A DNA stretch of 64,000 bases from contig NZ_BOON01000039.1 of assembly GCF_016863255.1 (NCBI RefSeq), positions 1 to 64,000 on the forward strand, in the 5' to 3' direction. Within the stretch, counting starts at the first letter, position 1. Every line of letters begins with the position of its first letter. The stretch is from Planosporangium mesophilum. Lineage in GTDB: Bacteria; Actinomycetota; Actinomycetes; Mycobacteriales; Micromonosporaceae. A model generated the notes under the pieces. It was not told the origin of the DNA and did not search any database. It was given only the letters and a program-made list of their open reading frames with translations. Shown here piece by piece: positions 55,720 to 64,000 of this stretch. The translations under genes and the position numbers were made by a program.

Positions 55720-56739
55720 TTGGCTCTTGACGATCGTAAGTTGGATGTTCTCCGCGCCATCGTCGAGGACTACGTCGCGACCCAGGAGCCGGTGGGCAGC
55801 AAGGCGCTCGTCGAGCGGCACAACCTCAGGGTCTCGCCGGCCACCGTCCGCAACGACATGGCCGTGCTGGAGGAGGAGGGGTACATCCGGCAGCCGCACA
55901 CGAGTGCCGGCCGGGTGCCCACCGACCGGGGGTACCGGCTGTTCGTCGATCGACTCAGCCGGGTCAAGCCGCTGTCGCCGGCCGAGCGCCGCGCCATCGA
56001 ACGCTTCATGGACCACGCCGTCGACCTCGACGACGTGGTCCACCGCACGGTGCGACTGCTGGCCCAGCTCACCCGCCAGGTCGCCATCGTGCAGTACCCG
56101 AGCCTGTCCCGCTCGACGGTGCGCCACCTGGAGCTGGTGCCACTGTCGACCACCCGACTGATGTTGGTGATGATCGCCGACACCGGCCGTGTCGACCAGC
56201 GTCTCGTCGACCTACCCGGTACGCTCGACGCCGACGACGTGGCAGACCTGCGCCGTCTGATCAACGAGAAGCTCGCCGGGTGCGCGCTTACCGACACTCC
56301 GCCGCTGGTCGAGGCGTTGCTCGACGAGGTGGCACCGGTGCACCGGCCGGCGATGTCCGCCCTGTCCACCGTGCTGCTGGAGACGCTCGTGGAGCGCAAG
56401 GAGGAGCGCATCGCGCTCGCCGGCACCGCTAACCTGGCGCGCGGGCTGCTGGACTTCCAGGGCACGCTGCGGCCCATCCTCGAGGCGCTCGAGGAGGAGG
56501 TCGTGCTGCTCAAGCTGTTCGGCGAGGTGGAGCCGAGCATGACGCGGGTCCTGATCGGCGACGAGAACGAGATCGAGGACCTGCGGACCACCTCGGTCGT
56601 GAGCACCGGATACGGGCCGGGCACGATTGTGGTGGGCGGCATGGGCGTGCTGGGACCGACGCGCATGGACTATCCCGGAACGATCGCGACCGTGCGTGCC
56701 GTGGCACGCTACGTAGGCGATCTGCTCGCACAGAGCTGA
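55720..56739 (+). CDS. hrcA: heat-inducible transcription repressor HrcA
   Basis: 339 residues from TTG 55720, with GGGAGGTG upstream; a longer frame reaching 55594 would run across the CIRCE site and is rejected. The N-terminal winged helix ([21 protein letters not shown] then [16 protein letters not shown]) is followed by the dimer domain with [14 protein letters not shown] and the C-terminal [15 protein letters not shown]. It represses class I heat-shock genes via CIRCE. dnaJ follows 39 bases later. Confidence 0.97.
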   Translation: MALDDRKLDVLRAIVEDYVATQEPVGSKALVERHNLRVSPATVRNDMAVLEEEGYIRQPHTSAGRVPTDRGYRLFVDRLSRVKPLSPAERRAIERFMDHAVDLDDVVHRTVRLLAQLTRQVAIVQYPSLSRSTVRHLELVPLSTTRLMLVMIADTGRVDQRLVDLPGTLDADDVADLRRLINEKLAGCALTDTPPLVEALLDEVAPVHRPAMSALSTVLLETLVERKEERIALAGTANLARGLLDFQGTLRPILEALEEEVVLLKLFGEVEPSMTRVLIGDENEIEDLRTTSVVSTGYGPGTIVVGGMGVLGPTRMDYPGTIATVRAVARYVGDLLAQS

Positions 56740-56778
56740 TACAACAGGGCGCAACAGAGCGAGGGCAAAAGGACGCAC

Positions 56779-57909
56779 GTGGCCAACAAGGACTACTACG
56801 GGATCCTCGGCGTACGTCGGGACGCCTCCGCGGATGAGATCAAGCGCGCCTACCGGAAGCTGGCGCGCGAGTACCACCCTGACGTCAACCCGGACCCGGC
56901 GGCGCAGGACAAGTTCAAGGAGATCAGCGCGGCGTACGAGGTGCTGTCCGACCCCGCGAAGCGGGAGATGGTCGACCTCGGCGGCGATCCGCTGGCGCCC
57001 GGCGGCGGCGCTCCCGGCCCCGGTGCGGGCGGGCCGTTCGTCGGCTTCCAGGACATCATGGACGCGTTCTTCGGTAACGCGGGCTCCCGTGGCCCGCGCC
57101 CGCGGGTGCGCCCCGGCGCGGACGCGATCCTGCGCCTCGAACTGGATCTGAACGAGACCGCGTTCGGCGTGGAGACGCCGATCACGGTCGACACCGCCGT
57201 GCTGTGCACGACCTGCTCCGGCGCCGGGACGGCCGCCGGTACCCACCCCACCACCTGCGACGTGTGCGGCGGTCGGGGCGAGGTGCAGTCGGTGCAGCGC
57301 ACGTTCCTCGGCCAGGTCGTGTCGGCCCGTCCCTGCGCCACCTGCCAGGGGTACGGCACCACGATCCCGCACCCGTGCCAGACCTGTGGCGGCGACGGGC
57401 GCATCCGTACCCGGCGCACGCTGACGGTCAAGATCCCGGCCGGTGTCGAGGACGGCATGCGGATCCGCCTGGCCCAGCAGGGTGAGGTCGGCCCCGGCGG
57501 TGGCCCTCCCGGCGACCTGTACGTGGAGATCCACGAGCGGCCGCACGACGTGTACTCGCGCAAGGGCGACGACCTGCACTGCCGCGTCACCGTGCCGATG
57601 ACCGCCGCCGCCCTGGGCACCCGGCTGACGATCAAGACGCTCGACGGCGAGGAGAACGTGGACGTCCGCGCCGGCACCCAGCCCGGCTCGACGCTGCGCA
57701 TCCGGGGCAAGGGCGTGCCGCACCTGCGCGGTACCGGCCGGGGCGACCTGTTCGTGCACCTCGACGTGCGTACGCCGACCAAGCTCGACCCGGACCAGGA
57801 GAAGATCCTGCGCGACTTCGCCCGCACCCGCGGCGAGGAGGTGGCCGAACTGACCAAGCAGGGCGGCTTCTTCTCCCGCATGCGCGACGCCTTCAACGGC
57901 CACGCCTGA
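56779..57909 (+). CDS. dnaJ: co-chaperone DnaJ
   Basis: 376 residues from GTG 56779. J domain with YHPDVN (HPD), a Gly-rich linker ([11 protein letters not shown]), and four zinc motifs: [32 protein letters not shown]. The C-terminal substrate-binding domains end [17 protein letters not shown]. It delivers clients to DnaK. The hrcA-dnaJ order marks it as the second dnaJ copy (DnaJ2) found in actinobacteria, separate from the dnaK operon copy. Confidence 0.97.
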   Translation: MANKDYYGILGVRRDASADEIKRAYRKLAREYHPDVNPDPAAQDKFKEISAAYEVLSDPAKREMVDLGGDPLAPGGGAPGPGAGGPFVGFQDIMDAFFGNAGSRGPRPRVRPGADAILRLELDLNETAFGVETPITVDTAVLCTTCSGAGTAAGTHPTTCDVCGGRGEVQSVQRTFLGQVVSARPCATCQGYGTTIPHPCQTCGGDGRIRTRRTLTVKIPAGVEDGMRIRLAQQGEVGPGGGPPGDLYVEIHERPHDVYSRKGDDLHCRVTVPMTAAALGTRLTIKTLDGEENVDVRAGTQPGSTLRIRGKGVPHLRGTGRGDLFVHLDVRTPTKLDPDQEKILRDFARTRGEEVAELTKQGGFFSRMRDAFNGHA

Positions 57910-57915
57910 TCCCCG

Positions 57916-58626
57916 GTGAGCCTGCCGCTCTTCCTCGTCGAGGCCCTGCCGGACGGTGCCGAGTTCCGGCTCGACGGACCGGAGGGCCACCACGCCGCGA
58001 CCGTGCAGCGGCTGCGCGTGGGCGAGGAGTTGCTGCTCGGCGACGGCCGGGGCGGTACCGCCACCGCGGTGGTCAACGCGGTCGACCGCGGTGCGCTCGA
58101 CCTGACGATCACGGACCGCGGGTACGTTCCGCCGCCGGAGCCCCGGCTCGCCGTGGTGCAGGGCATCGCCAAGGGGGACCGGGGTGAGCTGGCCGTACAG
58201 GCGATGACCGAGGTCGGCGTGGACACGATCATCCCCTGGGCGGCGGCCCGGTCGGTGGCCCGGTGGAAGGACGACCGGCCGCTGCGGAAGTGGCGGGCCA
58301 CCGTGCGCGAGGCGGCGAAGCAGGCCCGCCGGCCGTGGGTGCCCGAGGTGTGCGAACCGGTGACCACGGCGGCGCTGGCGCGGCGGCCCGGCCCGCTCCT
58401 GGTCCTGCACGAGGAGGCGACCACCCCGCTGTCGCGGGTGCGGCTGCCCGACGCCGGTGAGGTCACCCTGGTGGTGGGGCCGGAGGGCGGCATCACGCCC
58501 GACGAGCTGACCGCGCTGGAGGCGGCGGGCGCGGCGGCGGTCCGGCTCGGTCCGGAGGTCCTGCGTACCTCGACCGCGGGGGTCTCCGCGCTCTCCGCGC
58601 TGTCGGTGCGCCTCGGTCGCTGGTAA
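57916..58626 (+). CDS. rsmE: 16S rRNA m3U1498 methyltransferase RsmE
   Basis: 236 residues from GTG 57916, six bases after dnaJ. SPOUT-fold methyltransferase: N-terminal GPEGHHAATVQRLRVGEELLL (RNA-binding), then VQGIAKGDRGELAVQAMTEVGV, AREAAKQARRPWVPEV (written with its E-A-A-K-Q-A-R-R core) and VGPEGGITPDEL, with the knot end LGPEVLRTSTA. It methylates uridine 1498 of 16S rRNA. Confidence 0.95.
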   Translation: MSLPLFLVEALPDGAEFRLDGPEGHHAATVQRLRVGEELLLGDGRGGTATAVVNAVDRGALDLTITDRGYVPPPEPRLAVVQGIAKGDRGELAVQAMTEVGVDTIIPWAAARSVARWKDDRPLRKWRATVREAAKQARRPWVPEVCEPVTTAALARRPGPLLVLHEEATTPLSRVRLPDAGEVTLVVGPEGGITPDELTALEAAGAAAVRLGPEVLRTSTAGVSALSALSVRLGRW

Positions 58627-58644
58627 CCGACACATCGAAAAACG

Positions 58645-58675
58645 TTGACCTGGAGCGCACTCCAGGTTGCACTCT
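58645..58675 (+). promoter_or_regulatory. MerR-type promoter/operator
   Basis: A TTGACC -35 box (58645-58650) runs into the palindrome ACCTGGAG-CGCA-CTCCAGGT (58648-58667); the candidate -10 (CACTCT, 58670-58675) is 19 bases away. MerR-family regulators act on such long spacers by twisting the DNA. The likely transcription start is next to ATG 58683, so the mRNA may be leaderless. Autoregulation by the downstream MerR protein is inferred. Confidence 0.75.
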
Positions 58676-58682
58676 TCTACCC

Positions 58683-59048
58683 ATGACGACGTACGCCCCT
58701 CAGGAGGCGGCCGCCCGTACCGGCGTGAGTATCGACACGCTGCGCTACTACGAGCGGATCGGCCTCATCGACGACGTCCCGCGTACCACCGGCGGCCAGC
58801 GGGTGTACCGGGACGACCACCTGAACTGGCTCGGCGTGCTCACGTGCCTGCGCCGCTCCGGCATGCCGGTGCGCGAGATGCGCCGCTACGCGGAGCTGGC
58901 GCGGGACGGTGAGGCCACCGAGGACGAGCGGCTGCGAATCCTCGAGGAGCACCGGGAAGCGGTGCTCGCGAGCATGGCCGAGCTGCGGCAGGCGCTTCGG
59001 GTCGTTGACGAAAAGATCAATTGGTACCGGAGCCGGCGGAGCGCGTGA
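58683..59048 (+). CDS. MerR-family transcriptional regulator
   Basis: 121 residues from ATG 58683. The N-terminal winged helix reads AAARTGVSIDTLRYYERIGLI and GQRVYRDDHLNWLGVLTCLR, followed by SGMPVREMRRYAELAR and a C-terminal coiled coil (REAVLASMAELRQAL). No Cys cluster for metal binding is present in the C terminus, so the inducer is not a typical metal. It belongs to the class that controls oxidoreductase genes. No target other than its own operator is obvious here. Confidence 0.93.
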   Translation: MTTYAPQEAAARTGVSIDTLRYYERIGLIDDVPRTTGGQRVYRDDHLNWLGVLTCLRRSGMPVREMRRYAELARDGEATEDERLRILEEHREAVLASMAELRQALRVVDEKINWYRSRRSA

Positions 59049-59051
59049 ATC

Positions 59052-59135
59052 GTGGAGGAGTACGTGGGCGCGCTGCGGCACGGGCCGCTGACGCCCGGCC
59101 AGTACAAGGAGATCGCCGCGCTGCTGGAGCGCTAG
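59052..59135 (+). pseudogene. 27-residue open frame after merR, possible gene remnant
   Basis: GTG 59052 to TAG 59135 encodes MEEYVGALRHGPLT then PGQYKEIAALLER. The reading is coding-like (GC-rich third positions), but it is too short for a domain. It could be a tiny gene co-transcribed with merR or the decayed end of a former target gene, such as an oxidoreductase. Speculative. Confidence 0.3.
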
Positions 59136-59146
59136 GTCCCTGGCAA

Positions 59147-59191
59147 ATCTTGGACCCGTGGCGGGCCTGTCACCCGTCACGTGTCCACGAT
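59147..59191. terminator. imperfect palindrome between convergent genes (GATCTTGGAC family B)
   Basis: ATCTTGGACCCGTG (59147-59160) pairs with CACGTGTCCACGAT (59178-59191) with two mismatches in 14, around a 17-base loop. It sits between merR and the convergent SDR gene (stop 59202). Its left arm shares ATCTTGGAC with the element at 49100. Confidence 0.5.
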
Positions 59192-59201
59192 CGTGAGAGG
59201 G

Positions 59202-59939
59202 CTACCGCAGGTACGACGCGCCGTTCAGGTCCAGGACGGCGCCGCTGGCCCACTCCGCCTCCGGCGACGCGAGGTAGTGCACCGCGGCCGCGATCTCGTC
59301 GGGCTGCGCGACCCGGTTGAACGGGCTCTCCGCCCGGATCTCGGCGCCGCGCGGCGACTTGAGGTGCTCGTTGCTCATGTCGGTCTCGACGAAGCCGGGC
59401 GCCACGGCGGTCACCGCGATGCCGTGCGGCCCCAGCGCCCGCGCGAGGGACTGGGTCAGCGAGTTGAGGCCGGCCTTGCTCGCCCCGTACCCGGGCTGCC
59501 CGGGCTCGCCGCGGAACGCGCCGCGCGACGACACGTTGACGATGCGGCCGCCGGGGCGCATGTGACGTACCGCGCACCAGGCCACGTTGGCCGGCCCGAC
59601 CAGGTTGACGTCGATCGTGCGCCGCCAGGCCTGCTGCCACTCCTCGTACGAGGTCTCCATGATCGGGTGGCGGGGGAACACGGCGGCGTTGTTGACCACG
59701 ACGTCGAGGCCGCCCAGCGCGTCGGCGGCCTCGTCGACGAAGCGCTGGACCGCCGCCGGGTCGGACACGTCGCCGGCCACCACCACGTGCCCGCTGCCGG
59801 GCAGTTCGGCGCGTAGCTCCTCGGCCAGGTCGGCGGAGACCCGGTGGTGGATCGCCACCCGGTCGCCGGAGGCGGCGAAGGCGCGTACGACGGCCCGACC
59901 GATGCCGCGGGAACCGCCGGTCACAAGTACTGATCTCAT
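59202..59939 (-). CDS. short-chain dehydrogenase/reductase (FabG-like)
   Basis: 245 residues from ATG 59939; an upstream extension to 60011 is not supported. Classical SDR: cofactor motif VTGGSRGIGRA, NNAAVFP (NNAG variant), catalytic Ser in IVNVSSRGAF and the Y-x3-K in GYGASKAGLN. Arg14-like residues after the glycine motif suggest NADP(H). Closest in style to 3-oxoacyl-ACP reductases, but a specialised substrate is equally possible. The upstream lipoprotein gene ends 10 bases before its start. Confidence 0.93.
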   Translation of the reverse strand: MRSVLVTGGSRGIGRAVVRAFAASGDRVAIHHRVSADLAEELRAELPGSGHVVVAGDVSDPAAVQRFVDEAADALGGLDVVVNNAAVFPRHPIMETSYEEWQQAWRRTIDVNLVGPANVAWCAVRHMRPGGRIVNVSSRGAFRGEPGQPGYGASKAGLNSLTQSLARALGPHGIAVTAVAPGFVETDMSNEHLKSPRGAEIRAESPFNRVAQPDEIAAAVHYLASPEAEWASGAVLDLNGASYLR

Positions 59940-59949
59940 CGGCGCCAAA

Positions 59950-60930
59950 TTACCCGGGGTGGACCCGCACCAGCATGCCGGTGTCGCCGCAGACGACCCA
60001 GATGTCCTCACCCACCACGGTGAGGTGCCGGGGCCCGGTACAGACGACGAGCGACGCGACCACCCGGTTGGTCACCGGGTCGACCCGGGAGAGCCGGTTG
60101 TCGACGGTACTGGTGACCCAGACCGCGTCCGGGGTCACCGTGATGCCGTCGAGCTGGCGGCCCAGGCCGGCGATCCGGGCCTGGGTGCGGCCGTCGTCGG
60201 GGCCGAACCGGGTCAGCCCCTCGGAGGAGGTGACCCACCCCGAACCGAAGCCGAACGTGATCTCCGCCGGGCGTCCGCCGGTGTCGACCCGGGCGGTCGT
60301 CCGGCCCGAGACCGGGTCGATCCGCCACACCGACCGGCCGTCGCCGTCCTGGTCCGGTACCCAGACCGCACCGCCGGCGACCGCCGGGTGGGCACCGCCG
60401 GACCCGGGCAGCGCGACGGTACGGGTCGTCCGCGCCGCGCGCGGGTCGAGTACCCGGGCCCGGCGCTCGGACCGGCTGAACACCCACAGGTCCCCGCCGA
60501 CCTGGGCCAACCCGGTCGGGCCGGCGCCGACCCGTACCGTCGCGCCGGCCTGGCCGGTGCCCGAATCCAGGCGGGTGACCGTGGCTGCGGCGCCGTCGGC
60601 GACCCACACGCCGTCCCCGGTGACCGCGATGCCGCCGGGCCGGCCGCCGACCTTGATCGTGCGGATCACCTGCCCGATCGTGGTGTCGACCTGGGTGACC
60701 GCGCCGCTGTCGCTGCCGATCCACAGGTACCGGCCGTCGTACGCCATCGTGACGGCCTTGTCGGCGACCGGCAGCGTGGTGACGATCGTGCCCGCCGGTG
60801 CCGGCGCTGATCCGCTCGGCGGCGTGACGGCGCCGGCCTGACGGACGTCCGAGCCGGCCGGCGCGCACGCCGCGAGGACGGCGAGCATCGCGGCGAGTAG
60901 CGCGGCCGATGACGGCCGCCCGAGCTTCAC
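59950..60930 (-). CDS. secreted beta-propeller (YVTN/NHL-like) lipoprotein
   Basis: 326 residues from GTG 60930. The signal ends in a lipobox (MLAVLAACAP), so it is lipid-anchored at Cys22. The rest is repeats of about 42 residues containing GVWVADGAAATVTRLD, DLWVFSRSERRARVLD or AVWVTSTVDNRLSRVD, indicating a six- or seven-bladed propeller. Such proteins bind ligands or partners outside the cell; no enzyme site is evident. It is transcribed ahead of the SDR gene with a 10-base gap. Confidence 0.88.
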   Translation of the reverse strand: MKLGRPSSAALLAAMLAVLAACAPAGSDVRQAGAVTPPSGSAPAPAGTIVTTLPVADKAVTMAYDGRYLWIGSDSGAVTQVDTTIGQVIRTIKVGGRPGGIAVTGDGVWVADGAAATVTRLDSGTGQAGATVRVGAGPTGLAQVGGDLWVFSRSERRARVLDPRAARTTRTVALPGSGGAHPAVAGGAVWVPDQDGDGRSVWRIDPVSGRTTARVDTGGRPAEITFGFGSGWVTSSEGLTRFGPDDGRTQARIAGLGRQLDGITVTPDAVWVTSTVDNRLSRVDPVTNRVVASLVVCTGPRHLTVVGEDIWVVCGDTGMLVRVHPG

Positions 60931-61002
60931 GGCACGTTCCTACCGGGGGCGGCCCGCTCTCCACAACCCCCTGTCACCCGAGCGGCCGGAATGCCGGGTT
61001 AA

Positions 61003-61008
61003 TACCAT
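61003..61008 (+). promoter_or_regulatory. candidate -10 box of a leaderless HIT transcript
   Basis: TACCAT ends five bases before the GTG at 61014, a spacing that fits transcription starting at or next to the start codon. No ribosome site precedes the GTG. The overlapping TAATAC at 61000-61005 is an alternative box. Confidence 0.4.
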
Positions 61009-61013
61009 CAGGT

Positions 61014-61361
61014 GTGACCGACTGCCTGTTCTGCCGGATCGCGGCCGGGGAGATCCCGGCCGACGTGGTGCACGAGACCGATACGACGCTGGCCTTCCGC
61101 GACATCACGCCCAAGGCTCCCGTACACGTGCTTGTCATCCCGAAGGCCCACTTCCCGGATGTGGCCGCGCTCGCGGCGGCAGATCCGGGCCTGGCCGGCC
61201 AGGTGCTGGCCTCGGCCGGGGCGGTGGCGGAGGCCGCCGGCCTGACCGCCGACGGCTACCGGACGATCTTCAACACCGGCGGGTACGGCGGCCAGGAGGT
61301 GGCCCACGTACATGCCCACGTGGTCGGCGGCGCACCACTGGGGCCGATGCTCTGCATGTGA
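61014..61361 (+). CDS. HIT-family nucleotide hydrolase/transferase
   Basis: 115 residues from GTG 61014; the frame to 60909 would overlap the divergent lipoprotein start and is rejected. It has the N-terminal CLFCRIAAGEIPADVV, HVLVIPKAHF, and the His triad HVHAHVVGG. Typical HINT-type proteins hydrolyse AMP-linked phosphoramidates. Its position just before phoH-ybeY is common in actinobacteria. Confidence 0.95.
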   Translation: MTDCLFCRIAAGEIPADVVHETDTTLAFRDITPKAPVHVLVIPKAHFPDVAALAAADPGLAGQVLASAGAVAEAAGLTADGYRTIFNTGGYGGQEVAHVHAHVVGGAPLGPMLCM

Positions 61362-61446
61362 GCCGGAAAACCAGGCGCACCTATCTCGGCAGCGTGAAGA
61401 AGTGTGGATCGGGGAAATCGGGTGAGCCCTCGTGGAGATGGCCCGA

Positions 61447-61459
61447 TACGATGGAGTAC
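61447..61459 (+). promoter_or_regulatory. candidate phoH promoter -10/start region
   Basis: TACGAT (61447-61452) is followed by GGAGTAC. The 12-mer ACGATGGAGTAC occurs here and again at 49192-49203 ahead of lepA, at a similar distance from each gene. No -35 box is clear. Rated low. Confidence 0.3.
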
Positions 61460-61543
61460 CCAGACAGCTTATGAGGGTACCGGCGGGCGAGGAGCGCGCC
61501 GCGGAACGCGAAAGCAGGTGTCGTCAGGCCCGCGGGCCGACCC

Positions 61544-62614
<1,071 letters not shown>

Positions 62615-62634
62615 ATCCTCCGTCAGAAGGTCCC

Positions 62635-63099
62635 ATGTCCATCGAGATCGCCAATGAATCCGGGGTCGAGGTCGACTCCGACGCCATTCTCGCCGTCGCG
62701 CGCCACGCCCTCGACGAGATGGGGGTCAATCCACTCGCCGAGCTGTCCATCCTGCTCGTCGACACCGACTACATGGCGGAGCTGAACCACCGCTGGATGG
62801 ACGGCGAAGGGCCGACGGACGTGCTGGCGTTCCCGATGGACGAGGGCAACGTCGACCACGGTCCCGGTGAGTCGGGGAACGAGCCGGCGCTGCTCGGCGA
62901 CATCGTGCTCTGCCCACAGGTGGCGTCCAAGCAGGCCGCCGACGCCGGCCACGCCACCGGGGACGAGCTCGCCCTGCTCACCGTCCACGGCACGCTGCAC
63001 CTGCTCGGGTACGACCACGCCGAGCCCGACGAGGAGCGCGAGATGTTCGGTCTCCAGGCCCGTCTGCTCGAAAGCTGGCGCGCCGCCGGGAAACAGTGA
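62635..63099 (+). CDS. ybeY: endoribonuclease YbeY (rRNA maturation factor)
   Basis: 154 residues. The metal motif [11 protein letters not shown] (H-x3-H-x5-H) is intact, with [19 protein letters not shown] and [12 protein letters not shown] upstream. YbeY processes the 3' end of 16S rRNA and helps clear defective ribosomes. It overlaps the next gene by one base (TGATG, 63097-63101). Confidence 0.97.
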   Translation: MSIEIANESGVEVDSDAILAVARHALDEMGVNPLAELSILLVDTDYMAELNHRWMDGEGPTDVLAFPMDEGNVDHGPGESGNEPALLGDIVLCPQVASKQAADAGHATGDELALLTVHGTLHLLGYDHAEPDEEREMFGLQARLLESWRAAGKQ

Positions 63100-64000
63100 T
63101 GCATCCGATAACCCTGGTGCTCACCGCTGCGGGATTGGTGGTGCTGGCCGGGATCTTCGCGATGACGGATGCCGCGCTGGGCGCCGTCTCCACCGCGAGG
63201 GCCGCCGAGATGGCGCGGGAGGGCGTCCGGGGTGCCCGGACGCTCCAGATCGTCGCCGCCGACGCGCCGCGCCACATCAATCTGCTGCTCCTGCTGCGGC
63301 TGGCCTGTGAGCTGGTCGCCACCACGATCGTCGCGCTGGTTCTGGCCCAGAAGCTCGGGCCCGGCTGGCGGGCGGCGCTGCTCACCGCCGGCTCCATGAC
63401 GGTGATCAGCTACGTGGTGGTCGGCGTCGGGCCGCGCACCATCGGCCGGCAGCACGCGTACCGGGTGGGCCGGATCATGGCCCCGCTGGTGCGCTGGCTG
63501 GGCCGGGCCCTCGGTCCGCTCGCCTCGCTGCTGATCGGCGTCGGCAACCTGATCACGCCCGGTCGCGGGTACCGGGAAGGACCCTTCGCCACCACCGTGG
63601 AGCTGCGCGAACTGGTCGACCTGGCCGAGCAGCGGGGCGTGGTCGAGCACGGCGAGCGCGAGATGATCCACTCGGTCTTCGAGCTGGGGCACACGATCGT
63701 GCGCGAGGTCATGGTCCCGCGTACCGAGATGGTGTGGATCGAGTCGCACAAGACCCTGCGCCAGGCCCTCGCGCTCGCGATGCGCAGCGGCTTCTCCCGG
63801 ATGCCGGTGATAGGGGAGAACGTCGACGACGTCCTCGGCATCGTCTACCTCAAGGACCTGGTCCGGCGCACCGCCGGCGGCGACCCTGGGGCGGCCGAGG
63901 TGCCGGTCGCGCAGGTGATGCGGGAGGCGGCGTACGTGCCCGAGTCCAAGCCGGTCGACGACCTGCTGCGGGAGATGCAGGCCGCGCGCAACCACATCGC
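63099..64000 (+). CDS. CorC/HlyC-family membrane protein with CBS domains (partial, cut by window end)
   Basis: About 300 residues are present from ATG 63099. A CNNM/DUF21 membrane domain (about 1-165, four helices) leads to a linker TTVELRELVDLAEQRGVVEHGEREMI (in two parts, residues about 165-195) and CBS domains beginning VREVMVPRTEMVWI and GFSRMPVIGENVDDVLGIVYLKDL. Family members export or sense Mg2+/Co2+. The 3' end lies outside the window. Co-translated with ybeY. Confidence 0.93.
   Translation, partial: MHPITLVLTAAGLVVLAGIFAMTDAALGAVSTARAAEMAREGVRGARTLQIVAADAPRHINLLLLLRLACELVATTIVALVLAQKLGPGWRAALLTAGSMTVISYVVVGVGPRTIGRQHAYRVGRIMAPLVRWLGRALGPLASLLIGVGNLITPGRGYREGPFATTVELRELVDLAEQRGVVEHGEREMIHSVFELGHTIVREVMVPRTEMVWIESHKTLRQALALAMRSGFSRMPVIGENVDDVLGIVYLKDLVRRTAGGDPGAAEVPVAQVMREAAYVPESKPVDDLLREMQAARNHI

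Overview
The window reads as a high-GC actinomycete chromosome. GC-rich third codon positions, frequent GTG/TTG starts, stop/start overlaps (ATGA, GTGA, TGATG) and actinobacterial families (DUF7455, YbjN, LigB-type ligase, CobC, EttA, GlsB) all point that way. The pairing of a flagellar hook-filament operon (flgN-flgK-flgL-fliW-csrA) with a complete Gram-positive type IV pilus locus is what a zoospore-forming member of the Micromonosporaceae (Actinoplanes-like) would carry. No tRNA, rRNA, IS element, integrase, CRISPR array or prophage was recognised; the region looks like stable chromosome.

Layout. (1) 1-3956: end of the flagellar cluster, with a possible FliA-type promoter and the FliW/CsrA regulatory pair. 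(2) 3910-16947, minus strand: a long pilus locus read from a LuxR-type regulator through pilB, pilT, pilC, pilA, the prepilin peptidase, pilM, pilN, pilO and two minor prepilins to an unusual pilin-like protein carrying a ricin-type trefoil, followed by an esterase-like pair of which one member has lost the catalytic serine. (3) 17152-24738: a LysE exporter, a secreted M23 peptidase, a divergent signalling block (a sensor kinase with an eroded ATP-binding domain opposite an intact kinase/OmpR regulator pair), a PHP-fold protein missing two metal ligands, and a secreted acidic pentapeptide-repeat protein. (4) 24830-31927, minus: a tightly coupled operon (receiver protein, HEAT-repeat protein, family 2 glycosyltransferase, membrane histidine kinase) and a secreted GH26-like mannanase. 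(5) 32223-44849: DUF7455 protein, DNA ligase, SURF1, GNAT, class A PBP, CobC and CysG (cobalamin/siroheme), then a trehalose pair otsA plus an otsB-GH15 fusion. (6) 45115-54983: EttA followed by two hotdog thioesterases, YbjN, LepA, NUDIX, GlsB, a lysozyme-like secreted protein, a crotonase and HemW. (7) 55005-64000: a DUF4870 protein, the heat-shock operon hrcA-dnaJ-rsmE under a perfect CIRCE element, a MerR regulator with its operator, an SDR, a beta-propeller lipoprotein, a HIT protein, and phoH-ybeY-corC (last gene cut by the window end).

How it fits together. Regions 1 and 2 plausibly build and regulate the motility and adhesion organelles of a dispersal cell. Region 4 looks like signal-controlled synthesis of an extracellular polysaccharide beside a polysaccharide hydrolase. 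Most of the remainder is housekeeping. Four intergenic palindromes ending in GATC-containing sequence, in two sequence subfamilies, sit at or near gene ends and may be terminators belonging to dispersed repeat families. The most unusual items are the lectin-bearing pilin-like protein, the Asp-to-Glu response regulator at the head of the pilus locus, the four-gene signalling/glycosyltransferase operon, the OtsB-GH15 fusion, the pentapeptide-repeat protein and a NUDIX gene whose only start upstream of its zinc ribbon is AUA.
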